A stretch of 64,000 bases of DNA from Geminicoccus harenae. GTDB lineage: Bacteria > Pseudomonadota > Alphaproteobacteria > Geminicoccales > Geminicoccaceae. Of the stretch, positions 35,370 through 43,476 are shown piece by piece. The notes under the pieces are model-generated. The model was given only the letters and a program-made list of their open reading frames with translations. It was not told the origin of the DNA and did no database searches. The translations under genes and the position numbers were made by a program. The stretch covers positions 1 to 64,000 of the forward strand of contig NZ_JABGCL010000022.1 of assembly GCF_019800005.1 (NCBI RefSeq). Direction: 5' to 3'. Within the stretch, counting starts at the first letter, position 1. The number at the start of each line of letters is the position of its first letter.

Positions 35370-36254
35370 ATGACCGATCTCGTACAGGTCCGCTTCGCCC
35401 GCAAGGCAGATGCCCGCCAGCTCGCCCTGGTTCTGCTGGCCGTCGGCATCGACTGCCGGCTGGTCGAGGGCGATGGCGGGGTGGCGCTGTGCGTCGCCGC
35501 GCACCAGGCCGAGCAGGCGCGCCAGGAGCTCGATGCCTATGAGCGGGAGAACCCACCCGAGGAGCCGGCGCCAGCCCATCCGGCGCGACCGGCCCTGCAC
35601 GGGCTGGGCGCCGCCCTGGCCTATTGCATGGTGCTCCTGTTCTTCTTCGGCGCCGACCGGCGGCTGAGCTGGTCGGTCGACTGGTCGGCGGTCGGTGCCG
35701 CGCAGGCCGGGCTGATCCAGGGCGGGGCCTGGTGGCGGACGGTCACCGCGCTGACCCTGCATGCCGACGACAGCCATCTGTTCGCCAACCTGATCGCCGG
35801 CCTGGGCTTCGGCATGCTGCTGGCGCAGGTGCTGGGCTCGGGCCTGGCCTGGCTGGCCATCCTCCTGGCGGGCGCGCTCGGCAACGGGCTGAACGCGCTG
35901 CTGCACCCGGCCGCGCACACCGCCATCGGCAGCTCGACCGCGATCTTCGGCGCCCTGGGCATCCTGGCGGGCTACACCCAGCGGCGGCGCAGCGCCCCCT
36001 GGCGCAGCCGGATCCGCCGCTGGGCGCCGCTCGCGGCCAGCAGCATGCTGCTGGCCTACTTAGGCTTCGGCGGCGCGCAGACCGATGTCGGCGCCCATGT
36101 GGCCGGCTTTGCGGTCGGTGCCGGCCTGGGCCTGGCGCTCGGCCGCTGGGGGCAGCATCTGCCCCAGGGGCGGCTGGCGCAGCTCGTCTATGCGCTGCTG
36201 GCGGTGGCACTGCTGGCGCTTGCCTGGCTGCTTGCCCTCCACGCGGGCGCATAG
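35370..36254 (+). CDS. rhomboid-family intramembrane serine protease
   Basis: A 294-residue membrane protein. A short cytoplasmic N-terminal domain (1-70) resembles the regulatory domain of some rhomboids. Catalytic features are HADDSHLFANLIAGL (conserved Asn/His region), Ser189 in GSSTAIFG, and His243 in GAHVAGF. Six or so hydrophobic segments fit the rhomboid core. Rhomboids cleave substrates within the membrane; the substrate here is unknown. No obvious operon partner. Confidence 0.88.
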   Translation: MTDLVQVRFARKADARQLALVLLAVGIDCRLVEGDGGVALCVAAHQAEQARQELDAYERENPPEEPAPAHPARPALHGLGAALAYCMVLLFFFGADRRLSWSVDWSAVGAAQAGLIQGGAWWRTVTALTLHADDSHLFANLIAGLGFGMLLAQVLGSGLAWLAILLAGALGNGLNALLHPAAHTAIGSSTAIFGALGILAGYTQRRRSAPWRSRIRRWAPLAASSMLLAYLGFGGAQTDVGAHVAGFAVGAGLGLALGRWGQHLPQGRLAQLVYALLAVALLALAWLLALHAGA

Positions 36255-36275
36255 GCGGCACCGGCACCGCTTCGC

Positions 36276-36728
36276 TCAGGCGAGCCCCTGCGCCCGTCCC
36301 CAGGCGTCGAGCGGGATGAGCAGGCCTGCCAGCTCCGGATCCGGGTGGCGGCCCATGTCGCGCACGAAGGGCCGGTCGGCGACCATGACGCCCCGGCTGC
36401 CCATGGCCACCGCGAAGGCCACGTAGAGGGTATCGTAGGTCGAGTGGTCGACCACGAGGCCGATGTCGAGCGCCACGTCGTGCAGGCCGAGGTCACCGGT
36501 GGGTATGGGCGGCAACTGGGCGCGCAGGAGTTCCAGCGCTTCCCGCGCCTCGGCGGGCGACCAGATGCCCTTGCGGACCTGCAGCCAGCAGACATTGGTC
36601 GCCTCGTTGAGCCAGAAGTCCGGCACCAGCAGTTCCTCGTCGCCTTCCGCGAGTGCCTGGGCCAGATGGCTGTCCGGCTCCGGCAGCACCCATTTCAGGG
36701 CGACCGAGGCATCGACGACCAGCGCCAC
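36276..36728 (-). CDS. vapC: PIN-domain toxin (VapC/FitB type)
   Basis: A 150-residue PIN nuclease. Acidic residues expected for metal binding are visible: Asp6 (LVVDASVALKW), Glu42 (LNEATNV), the DTLYVA segment and VADRPF. VapC toxins cleave specific RNAs, often initiator or other tRNAs. The gene begins three bases after its antitoxin stop, the normal antitoxin-first order. Both genes appear intact. Confidence 0.88.
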   Translation of the reverse strand: MALVVDASVALKWVLPEPDSHLAQALAEGDEELLVPDFWLNEATNVCWLQVRKGIWSPAEAREALELLRAQLPPIPTGDLGLHDVALDIGLVVDHSTYDTLYVAFAVAMGSRGVMVADRPFVRDMGRHPDPELAGLLIPLDAWGRAQGLA

Positions 36729-36731
36729 CGT

Positions 36732-37010
36732 TCAGGCGCCCGAACTGCCGGCGAGGTCCGCCATCCTGCCCTCCCGGCTTTCCCGGAGCAGTTCCGCCAC
36801 GGTGGCCGAGCCCCGGCCCGCGGTCCGGCGCCGGAACGCGGCCAGACGCTCCGCGGCCGCCGCGCGGGCCGAAGGCGGGCGGTCGGCGGTCAGGACCTGG
36901 CGCAGGATCTCCCGGTGCTCCGCCTCGGCACTGCGTCCATGCTCGGCCGCCCGGATGCGCAGTGCCCGGACGACCTCGTCATCGAGGTTGCGGACGGTCA
37001 GGGTCGCCAC
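36732..37010 (-). CDS. vapB: FitA/VapB-like antitoxin
   Basis: A 92-residue antitoxin. The N-terminus MATLTVRNLDDEVVRALRIR is a ribbon-helix-helix DNA-binding domain of the FitA type with AAEHGRSAEAEHREIL. The C-terminal half would wrap the toxin. It binds the PIN toxin and represses the shared promoter. The product is slightly longer than typical because of an Ala/Arg-rich linker (about residues 45-65). Confidence 0.88.
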   Translation of the reverse strand: MATLTVRNLDDEVVRALRIRAAEHGRSAEAEHREILRQVLTADRPPSARAAAAERLAAFRRRTAGRGSATVAELLRESREGRMADLAGSSGA

Positions 37011-37131
37011 GGCTCCCTCCTGCTGCGGATGCTGTCATTGCTGACATATAGTCGGCGATGAGCACAACGAAAAGTCCGGAGCCTGCCCCCGTGCCGCCCT
37101 ACGCGGGGCGTGCCGGTACGCCACCAGCCGA

Positions 37132-37989
37132 TCAGCCGCCGGACGATGCATGTCCTGAACGGCCCGACATGGATTCGATCGCACCGAGGAACTGGCCGGC
37201 CATGGCGTTGAACGCGTCGGCGGCATGCCAGAACGGCGCGTGGCCGGCTCCCTCCAGCCGATGGCAGCGGCGCTCCCACAGATTGCCGAAGGCGATGCCG
37301 TCGAGATAGTCCAGCCTGATCAACGGGTCGGCACTGCCGTTGATCACGGCGACCGGCACCGTGCTGCGCTCGATCACGCGCCGCTGGTCGACGCCCAGGC
37401 CCATGCGGGCCGCCAGGAACAACTGCTCGCGGCACCGGCCGTCCGAGCGCCGGATCGCGTGCTGGAGGAACGGCTCGACCGGCTCGCCGAACATGTGGCG
37501 GGCAAAGGCATCGACCTCCGCTTCGCCCAGGAGCCTTTGCCCCGGCAGCCCGCGGCCCGGGGACGCGACGAAGCCTTCCGCCATGCCGTTGCGCCGGACG
37601 GGCGGTGTCCCGGTGAGGATCAGGCCGTTGATCCCATCAAAGCGCGCCAGCATCTCGATGGCGATGTGGCCGCCGAGCGACCAGCCCAGGATGGACAGGC
37701 CGCTGATCCCGAGGATCTCGAGCAGCTCGATGATGCAATCGGCCAGTCCGGGCAGCGTGTAGCTGCGCGCGGGATCCCGGGCATCGTCCGACTGGCCATG
37801 CCCGGGGAGGTCCATGGCGACCAGACGATGCCGGTCGGCGAGCGCGCTCTGGAACTGGCGGGCGAACACGCCCCGGCAGGAGGAATTGCCGTGGATCAGC
37901 AGCAAGGGCGGCCCGTTCCCTCGGCTGTGCTCCACGCAGATCGCGCCGTGGGAGGTCCTGACGCTCTGGGTCAGCCGGGGGGGCTGCAT
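37132..37989 (-). CDS. alpha/beta-fold hydrolase
   Basis: A 285-residue alpha/beta hydrolase without signal peptide. The oxyanion motif LLLIHGNSS, nucleophile elbow GWSLGG, and the catalytic His in GAGHAPFWHAADAF are visible, with a probable Asp in NGSADPLI. Substrate not predictable from sequence. It stands alone between the antitoxin gene and another hydrolase, with a 232-base intergenic region upstream. Confidence 0.85.
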   Translation of the reverse strand: MQPPRLTQSVRTSHGAICVEHSRGNGPPLLLIHGNSSCRGVFARQFQSALADRHRLVAMDLPGHGQSDDARDPARSYTLPGLADCIIELLEILGISGLSILGWSLGGHIAIEMLARFDGINGLILTGTPPVRRNGMAEGFVASPGRGLPGQRLLGEAEVDAFARHMFGEPVEPFLQHAIRRSDGRCREQLFLAARMGLGVDQRRVIERSTVPVAVINGSADPLIRLDYLDGIAFGNLWERRCHRLEGAGHAPFWHAADAFNAMAGQFLGAIESMSGRSGHASSGG

Positions 37990-38222
37990 GGCGGTCGTTC
38001 CTCGATCGGGACAGAGAAGCTGATCGAGTTCCCCTCGCCTCCCGCGGCGGCCTCGTCAAATTCCATGCTGCCGAATACTGCAGTTGCAGCCAGATAGTCT
38101 GCTGCAGATGTAATCAAGCTGAATGGCTGTGCCCCGCGATTTCCTGCGCGGGGCAAGGCGCGCGGAGCATGAAGCCCCGCTCGCCCGACAGCGATGCCCG
38201 CGGCAACACGGATGGGCCGGCC

Positions 38223-39017
38223 TCACTGGGACTTGCGGGCCGCACCCTGGGCGGCCTCGTCGATCACATCGGCGACGGCCTTGGGCTGGGTCAGGAAGAC
38301 GACATGGCTGCCCTCGACTTCCGTGGTGACGGCGCCGATGCGCCGGGCGGTATGGCGCAGGAGCTTCGGGTCGATGGCGCCGTCCTCAGTCGCCACCACC
38401 GCCCAGCTGGGCTTGGTGCGCCAGGCAGCGTGGGTGACCTTCTCGCCGAAGATCGCCATGTTGATCGGCACCTGCGAGTCGCGCAGGAACGCGGCGTCGG
38501 CATCGCTGGTGTCCCCGGCAAAGCCGAGCTTGAACTTCTCCATGTTCACGAAGCCGAAGCCGTCCGCGCCGGTCTCGATGACGAAGCCCGGCGGGGCGGG
38601 GATCTCCGCGAACTGGTCGCCGGTCGATTCGCCGACATCGGGGGCCAGTGCCGAGACATAGACGAGGCCCGCGACCTTGGGATCGACGCCGGCTTCGGTG
38701 ATGACGGTGCCGCCATAGCTGTGGCCGACCAGGATGGTCGGGCCGTCCTGGCGGGCCAGCACCCGGCTGGTGGCCGCGACGTCGTCGGCCAGCGAGGTCA
38801 GCGGGTTCTGGACGACCGTCACGCGATAGCCGCGCGCCGTCAGCTCGTCATACACGCCGCGCCAGCCCGAACCGTCGGCGAACGCGCCGTGCACGAGCAC
38901 GACATTCCGCGGCGCCTGGTCCACAGGCTTGCCGCTGGGCGGTCCGGCATGGGCCGGGCCCGCGACACTCGCCGCGGCGGCGGCAGCGATGGCGAGCTTC
39001 TGGATCCTGCTGATCAT
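38223..39017 (-). CDS. exported alpha/beta hydrolase, OhrR-like regulator target
   Basis: A 264-residue hydrolase with a signal peptide (residues 1-24, LAIAAAAAASVAG then AHA). Motifs: NVVLVHGAFADGSGW, nucleophile GHSYGG, and His in VEGSHVVFL. It resembles EstC-type/salicylate-esterase-like hydrolases often induced by oxidants. It is divergent from a MarR-type regulator, with two palindromic operators between the genes, so it is very likely repressed by it. Substrate unknown. Confidence 0.85.
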   Translation of the reverse strand: MISRIQKLAIAAAAAASVAGPAHAGPPSGKPVDQAPRNVVLVHGAFADGSGWRGVYDELTARGYRVTVVQNPLTSLADDVAATSRVLARQDGPTILVGHSYGGTVITEAGVDPKVAGLVYVSALAPDVGESTGDQFAEIPAPPGFVIETGADGFGFVNMEKFKLGFAGDTSDADAAFLRDSQVPINMAIFGEKVTHAAWRTKPSWAVVATEDGAIDPKLLRHTARRIGAVTTEVEGSHVVFLTQPKAVADVIDEAAQGAARKSQ

Positions 39018-39074
39018 GGGTGCACTCCTAACCAGGGTGGTCGGGGAACGGGAGTGTTGTCATGCCCGATAATT

Positions 39075-39088
39075 TTTATCGCGATAAA
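39075..39088. promoter_or_regulatory. palindromic operator 1 (MarR/OhrR type)
   Basis: TTTATCGCGATAAA is a perfect 14-bp palindrome in the AT-rich divergent region between the hydrolase and the MarR-type gene, 58 bases from the hydrolase start. The same core recurs 53 bases to the right. Confidence 0.7.
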
Positions 39089-39129
39089 TTACGACATAGC
39101 CACGCGTCGCTGCCTTGTCCAGATTAATT

Positions 39130-39139
39130 TATCGCGATA
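39130..39139. promoter_or_regulatory. palindromic operator 2 (MarR/OhrR type)
   Basis: TATCGCGATA is a second copy of the core palindrome, centred 53 bases (about five helical turns) from the first and 46 bases ahead of the MarR-type start codon. The pair probably allows autoregulation and repression of the divergent hydrolase. Confidence 0.7.
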
Positions 39140-39185
39140 TCTGTTATCGTGTGTTCACCATCGCCTGATGGCAAAGGAGCCTGCC

Positions 39186-39662
39186 ATGACCGAGGACGCC
39201 GCCGGCCCGGTGCCGCTGGACGATCAGCTCTGCTTTGCCATCTACTCGGCGGGCATGGCCATCCAGCGCGCCTACAAGCCCCTGCTCGACGGGCTCGGGC
39301 TGACCTATCCGCAATATCTCGTGCTCAATGTCCTGTGGCGCGCGGACGGCCAGACCGTAGGCGGCATCGCCGAGCAGCTGGCGCTGGAATCGAGCACGCT
39401 GACGCCGCTGCTCAAGCGGCTGGAAGCGGCCGGCCTGGTCCGGCGGACGCGCAACCCCGCCAACGAGCGCCAGGTCGTGGTCGAGCTGACGGGGGCCGGA
39501 CGGGATCTTCGTGCCCGGGCCGGCTGCCTGGGCGACACGCTGCTCGCGGCTTCCGCGCAGTCGCCGGCCCGGCTGGGCGAGCTCAACCGGGACATCAAGC
39601 GGCTGCGCGATGCCGTCTACCGCCATATCGGCGACCAGGGCGGCACGCAGTCCGACGGCTGA
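39186..39662 (+). CDS. MarR-family regulator, OhrR-like
   Basis: A 158-residue winged-helix regulator. The N-terminal VPLDDQLCFAIYSAGMAIQR contains the Cys position used by OhrR to sense organic peroxides. The DNA-binding part includes VGGIAEQLALESSTLTPLLK and RRTRNPANERQVVVELT (wing). OhrR represses peroxide-resistance genes until its Cys is oxidised. The target here appears to be an esterase-like hydrolase rather than ohr. AAAGGAG ahead of the ATG supports the start. Confidence 0.88.
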   Translation: MTEDAAGPVPLDDQLCFAIYSAGMAIQRAYKPLLDGLGLTYPQYLVLNVLWRADGQTVGGIAEQLALESSTLTPLLKRLEAAGLVRRTRNPANERQVVVELTGAGRDLRARAGCLGDTLLAASAQSPARLGELNRDIKRLRDAVYRHIGDQGGTQSDG

Positions 39663-39671
39663 CGGCCCGGC

Positions 39672-40409
39672 TCAGAACAGGAGCTCCACCCGGGCGTTCA
39701 GGAGGTAGCCCAGGCCGCGCTCGGTCCGGATCAGCCTGGGGGCAGCAGGGTCGGCCTCGATCTTGCGCCGCAGCCTCAGCACCTGGATGTCGATGCTGCG
39801 GTCGAAGACATCCTCGTGCATCCGGGTCGCCCGCATGAGATGGGCACGGGAGAGCGGCCGCCCCGGCGCCTCGAGGAAGGCCACCAGCAGCGCGAACTCC
39901 TTCCTGGTCAGCCTGACCGCGGCACCTGCCGGGTCCCTCAGGACCCGGCTGCGATGGTGCAGCTCCCAGCCGGCGAAGCGGTAGCCGCCCTTAGGTGGGG
40001 CTGCCGCCGGGCGCCGGCCCGCCTGCTGGCGCCGCAGGATGGCGCGGGCCCGCGCCAGCAGCTCGCGAAGGTCGAGCGGCGCGCAGAGAACGTCGTCGGC
40101 ACCCAGTTCCAGCCCGACGACGCGGTCGATGGCGCCCTCGCCCTGCCCGGTGACCAGGATCACCGGCACGTCGGAGCACGCGCGGATCCGGCGCAGCAGG
40201 TCCAGGCCGTCGAAGGTGACCGGCCAGGCATCCAGCACCACGAGGCTGAACGGGCCGTGCTGCAGATGCCGGGTGGCATCGCCGCCGGACGAACCCTGGG
40301 CGAGGTAGCGATGATCCGCAAAGCAGCGCGTGATCCTGCCGCGGAGCCCGGGGTCGTCATCGACCACCAGCACGCGGCCCAGGCGCTGGACCTGCGCGGA
40401 CGGCATCAT
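39672..40409 (-). CDS. OmpR-family response regulator with degenerate receiver
   Basis: A 245-residue regulator. The receiver begins RVLVVDDDPGLRGRI and has an Asp in VVLDAWP, but the usual DxxMPxxDG loop is DAWPVTFDG and the conserved Lys of the KP motif is replaced (ADDVLCAPLDL). The C-terminal winged helix is normal (VRLTRKEFALLVAFLEAPG, SIDIQVLRLRRKIE). It may act without phosphorylation. An alternative in-frame start lies at 40448; neither has a clear ribosome site. No kinase gene is adjacent. Confidence 0.8.
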   Translation of the reverse strand: MMPSAQVQRLGRVLVVDDDPGLRGRITRCFADHRYLAQGSSGGDATRHLQHGPFSLVVLDAWPVTFDGLDLLRRIRACSDVPVILVTGQGEGAIDRVVGLELGADDVLCAPLDLRELLARARAILRRQQAGRRPAAAPPKGGYRFAGWELHHRSRVLRDPAGAAVRLTRKEFALLVAFLEAPGRPLSRAHLMRATRMHEDVFDRSIDIQVLRLRRKIEADPAAPRLIRTERGLGYLLNARVELLF

Positions 40410-40525
40410 ATGGGCCGGGAACGCCTGGGCATTCGCCAGATGATGCATCGGCCCGGGGGCTGCCAGGACGGCTCGCCCCTTCCGGCGTTCCGCCGCCTCG
40501 AGGGGTGCTGGCCAGCCTGCGCTGG

Positions 40526-42145
40526 TCACAGCCCATGCGCCGCACGCAGCATCTGGGCGGCCCGCTCGCCGATGACCGCGCAGGGCGCCTGGGTGTTCCC
40601 GGTCGTCACCCGCGGCATGATCGAGCCGTCCGCCACGCGCAGCGCCTCGATCCCGTAGACCTTGAGCGCGCCGTCCACGACGGACAGCTCGTCCCGCCCC
40701 ATCTTCGCGGTGCCGCTCTGGTGCCAGTAGGTGACGGCGGCATCGCGGATATAGGCTTCCAGCGCTGCACCGCTGAGTTCGCCCGGCATGGCCTCGCGCC
40801 GGACGAAGGGCGAGAACGCCCGGGCATTGCCCAGGGCACGGCACAAGGAGACGCAGGCTTTGGCGGCCGTCATGTCCGCGGGCTCGGCCAGCATGTTCGC
40901 GTCGATCACGAGTGGGCTCATCGGGTCCGCGCTCTGCAGGCGCAGGCGGCCGCGGCTCTCCGGGTGCGCCAGACCGGCGAACATCGTCCAGCCATGCGCC
41001 GGCACGCCGAGCGCCGCAGTCCGCTCGCTCGGCACCGGGAACTCGACCTGGCAGAACAGGAGGTCCGGTGCTTCCAGGTCGGGCCGGCTCTTCCAGTAGA
41101 GCGTCGCCTCGCTGCCGCTGTTCCGGGGGACGAGCGGTTCCCGATATTCCCAGGTGCAGCCGAACGACACATGGTCCTGAAAGTTCCGCCCCACGCCCGG
41201 CAGGTGCTGCACCACCGGGATCCCGAAGCGGCCGAGTTCCTCAAGATCGCCAATGCCTGAGTGCATCAGCAGCTTGGGCGTCTGGATGGCGCCCAGTGAC
41301 AGCACGACCTCCGCGCTCGCCCCGATCGTGTGGACCTGCCCGGCACGGACGATTTCGACGCCGATGGCGCGCCGGTCATGGATCACCACGCGGCGCACGA
41401 CCGTGTCGGTCAGCACCGTCAGGTTGGGCCGGTCCAGAAAGGGCCGGACATAGGCGCGATAAAGCGAATGGCGCCGGCCGTCGCGGACCAGCATGTCGGT
41501 GATGGCGGCGCCCCCGTCCCCTTCCATCATCTGGCCGTTCGGATGGGCGAAGGTCGGGATGCCGAGCTCCCGGGCCGCGTCGAGCAGGGCGTGTGCGATC
41601 GGGCTGGGGTCGGCGGCCGGCTGGACCCAGACCGGCCCGGAACTCCCCCGGTAGTGGGGATCGGGCGCCCCCTGCCAGCTCTCGATCCGGCGATAGATGT
41701 CCAGCACTGCATCGTAGCCCCACCCGGGGTCGCCCGATGCCGAGGCGAAGAAGTCCCAGTCGCTGCGGTGCCCGCGCGCCCAGACCATGACATTGACGCT
41801 GGAGCCGCCGCCCAGCCCCTTGCCCATGGACATGGCAAGCGTGCGGCCGTTCAGATGCGGGTTCGGCTGCGCCTGGAACCCCCAGTCGCGGGCACTGCCC
41901 AGGTTCTCGGGCCACCGGGCCGGGTCCAGCACGGTCTCGGCATCGTCGCTGCCGCCGGCTTCGACCAGCAGCACCTGGACAGAAGGGTTCTCCGCCAGAC
42001 GCCGGGCGATCACCGAGCCGGAGGCACCAGCACCGCAGACGATGAAGTCGTAATGAGGCCGAAGCCCGGCGGCCAGCCGCGCCTGGTTCTCCTGTGCCCG
42101 CCGGGGAAAATCCCGATCCTCGGGAAAGGCGGCATCCTTGATCAT
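40526..42145 (-). CDS. GMC-family FAD oxidoreductase (choline/alcohol dehydrogenase-like)
   Basis: A 539-residue flavoenzyme. The FAD fold is FIVCGAGASGSVIARRLAEN. GMC signature regions include GKGLGGGSSVNVMVWARG and SLGAIQTPKLLMHSGIGD. The active-site His is in TYWHQSGTAKMG and the Asn in TTGNTQAPCAVIG. Relatives oxidise choline, long-chain or aromatic alcohols; the substrate is undetermined. GGAGG precedes the ATG at 42145. It is divergent from an HTH-GAF regulator across an AT-rich region with repeated TTATCAA. Confidence 0.9.
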   Translation of the reverse strand: MIKDAAFPEDRDFPRRAQENQARLAAGLRPHYDFIVCGAGASGSVIARRLAENPSVQVLLVEAGGSDDAETVLDPARWPENLGSARDWGFQAQPNPHLNGRTLAMSMGKGLGGGSSVNVMVWARGHRSDWDFFASASGDPGWGYDAVLDIYRRIESWQGAPDPHYRGSSGPVWVQPAADPSPIAHALLDAARELGIPTFAHPNGQMMEGDGGAAITDMLVRDGRRHSLYRAYVRPFLDRPNLTVLTDTVVRRVVIHDRRAIGVEIVRAGQVHTIGASAEVVLSLGAIQTPKLLMHSGIGDLEELGRFGIPVVQHLPGVGRNFQDHVSFGCTWEYREPLVPRNSGSEATLYWKSRPDLEAPDLLFCQVEFPVPSERTAALGVPAHGWTMFAGLAHPESRGRLRLQSADPMSPLVIDANMLAEPADMTAAKACVSLCRALGNARAFSPFVRREAMPGELSGAALEAYIRDAAVTYWHQSGTAKMGRDELSVVDGALKVYGIEALRVADGSIMPRVTTGNTQAPCAVIGERAAQMLRAAHGL

Positions 42146-42272
42146 CGAAAAATGTCCTCCTTGCATGACCGGGCATCGGGCACGCGGAGGCGTGCTCCGG
42201 ACGATGCGGCCGGCGCCGTGGCCAGGGGTGCTGCCGTGGCGAAACCCGCTGGCACTCGAGGCGGCACGGTGA

Positions 42273-42288
42273 TTATCAATTTTATCAA
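42273..42288. promoter_or_regulatory. repeated TTATCAA in divergent promoter region
   Basis: Two TTATCAA copies nine bases apart sit in an AT-rich island (about 42270-42315), unusual in this GC-rich window, between the GMC oxidoreductase and HTH-GAF genes. It is a likely promoter/operator region for both. Confidence 0.35.
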
Positions 42289-42354
42289 ATTTAGCAACTC
42301 TTTCATTTTTGGCTGCAGCCACTATCCTTACGGGCGGGCGGCGGAAGGGACGTG

Positions 42355-43476
42355 ATGGCAAAGGCGCAGAAGGACATCCTGACGACGGCGGACACGGCCA
42401 GGCTGCTCGGCGTCTCGGTGCGCACGGCCCAGTTGCTCATCGAGGGCGGCTCCATCCCGTCATGGAAGACGCCGGGTGGGCATCGCCGCGTTTACCGCGC
42501 CGACATCGAGGCATTGATCGAGGGCCGGCCACCGTCCCTACTATCCGCGACCGCCGTGGTCGTGGCATCGGCCGGCCGGCTGCCCGACTACGAGCTTCTG
42601 TTCGCCGGTATCGGCGAATGCACGGCGGAACTCTTCACCGACACCCATGCAGCACTGCTCGCGATCGGCGCCACCCGCCCCTGCGCCGTGCTGGTCGATC
42701 TGGCGGATGCGGATCCCTTGCGGCTGGCGTTTCTGCACAGCGTCCTGGCGGACCCGTCGCTGGGCCACAGCCGGATCCTGGCGGTTGCCGACGGGTCGAT
42801 CGCGGCAGCCGACCGGCATGACCGGGTGATCCGCAGCGGCACGGCAGAACAGGCGGTGGCCGCGCTGCGCCGCTCCCTGGCCGATGCCGGACCCGTGACG
42901 GTGCCGACCGGCACCGCCTTCCCGATCGCGCTCAATGAGGGCCAGCGGCTGGCGGCACTGGAACGCACCGGGCTGCTGGACACGGCACCCGAGGAGGCGT
43001 TCGACCGGGTGACCTGGCTGGCCGCCCAGGCGCTCGGCGCGCCGATCTCGCTGCTCACCCTGCTCACGCCCACGCGGCAGTGGTTCAAGTCGCGCTTCGG
43101 GCTGGATCTGCCGGAAACGCCGCGCAGCTGGGCATTCTGCAACTACACGATCCTGCAAAAGCGAGTCTTCGCGGTCGAGGACCTAGCGGCCGATCCGCGC
43201 TTTGCCGACAATCCGGCCGTGGCGGGCGAGCCGGGCTTCCGCTTCTATGCCGGTGCCCCGATTCTCGACGGTGCCGGCTTTGCCGTGGGCTCGCTCTGCG
43301 TCATCGACTGCCGGCCCCGGGGGCTGGAGGAGCAGGAGGCGCAGGCCCTGCTGGCGCTGGCCGGCCTGGCCTCCGCCGAGGTCCGCCTGCGCGCGACCGA
43401 GCGGCAGTTGCGCGAGGCACTCCGGCAGGCGGGGCGGCGGGCCGAGCCGCCGTCACCAGCTCGTGCCGGCCCCTGA
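42355..43476 (+). CDS. excisionase/MerR-type HTH regulator with GAF domain
   Basis: A 373-residue protein. Residues about 8-60 are a MerR/excisionase-like helix-turn-helix: ILTTADTARLLGVSVRTAQL, PSWKTPGGHRRVYRADIEAL. Residues about 65-170 look like a receiver-type fold without obvious phosphorylation residues. Residues about 195-350 form a GAF domain (LAALERTGLLDTAPEEAFDR, FCNYTILQKRVFAVEDLAAD, FYAGAPIL). It may couple binding of a small molecule to DNA binding and control the divergent GMC gene. The ATG is preceded by GGAAGGGA. Confidence 0.8.
   Translation: MAKAQKDILTTADTARLLGVSVRTAQLLIEGGSIPSWKTPGGHRRVYRADIEALIEGRPPSLLSATAVVVASAGRLPDYELLFAGIGECTAELFTDTHAALLAIGATRPCAVLVDLADADPLRLAFLHSVLADPSLGHSRILAVADGSIAAADRHDRVIRSGTAEQAVAALRRSLADAGPVTVPTGTAFPIALNEGQRLAALERTGLLDTAPEEAFDRVTWLAAQALGAPISLLTLLTPTRQWFKSRFGLDLPETPRSWAFCNYTILQKRVFAVEDLAADPRFADNPAVAGEPGFRFYAGAPILDGAGFAVGSLCVIDCRPRGLEEQEAQALLALAGLASAEVRLRATERQLREALRQAGRRAEPPSPARAGP

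Noticed and set aside
34305..37010. Defence island (Fic plus VapBC, with TumE-TumA remnants elsewhere)
   Set aside because: Only toxin-antitoxin type genes are present, mixed with housekeeping-like hydrolases and a rhomboid; no restriction, retron, CBASS or similar effector gene was found.
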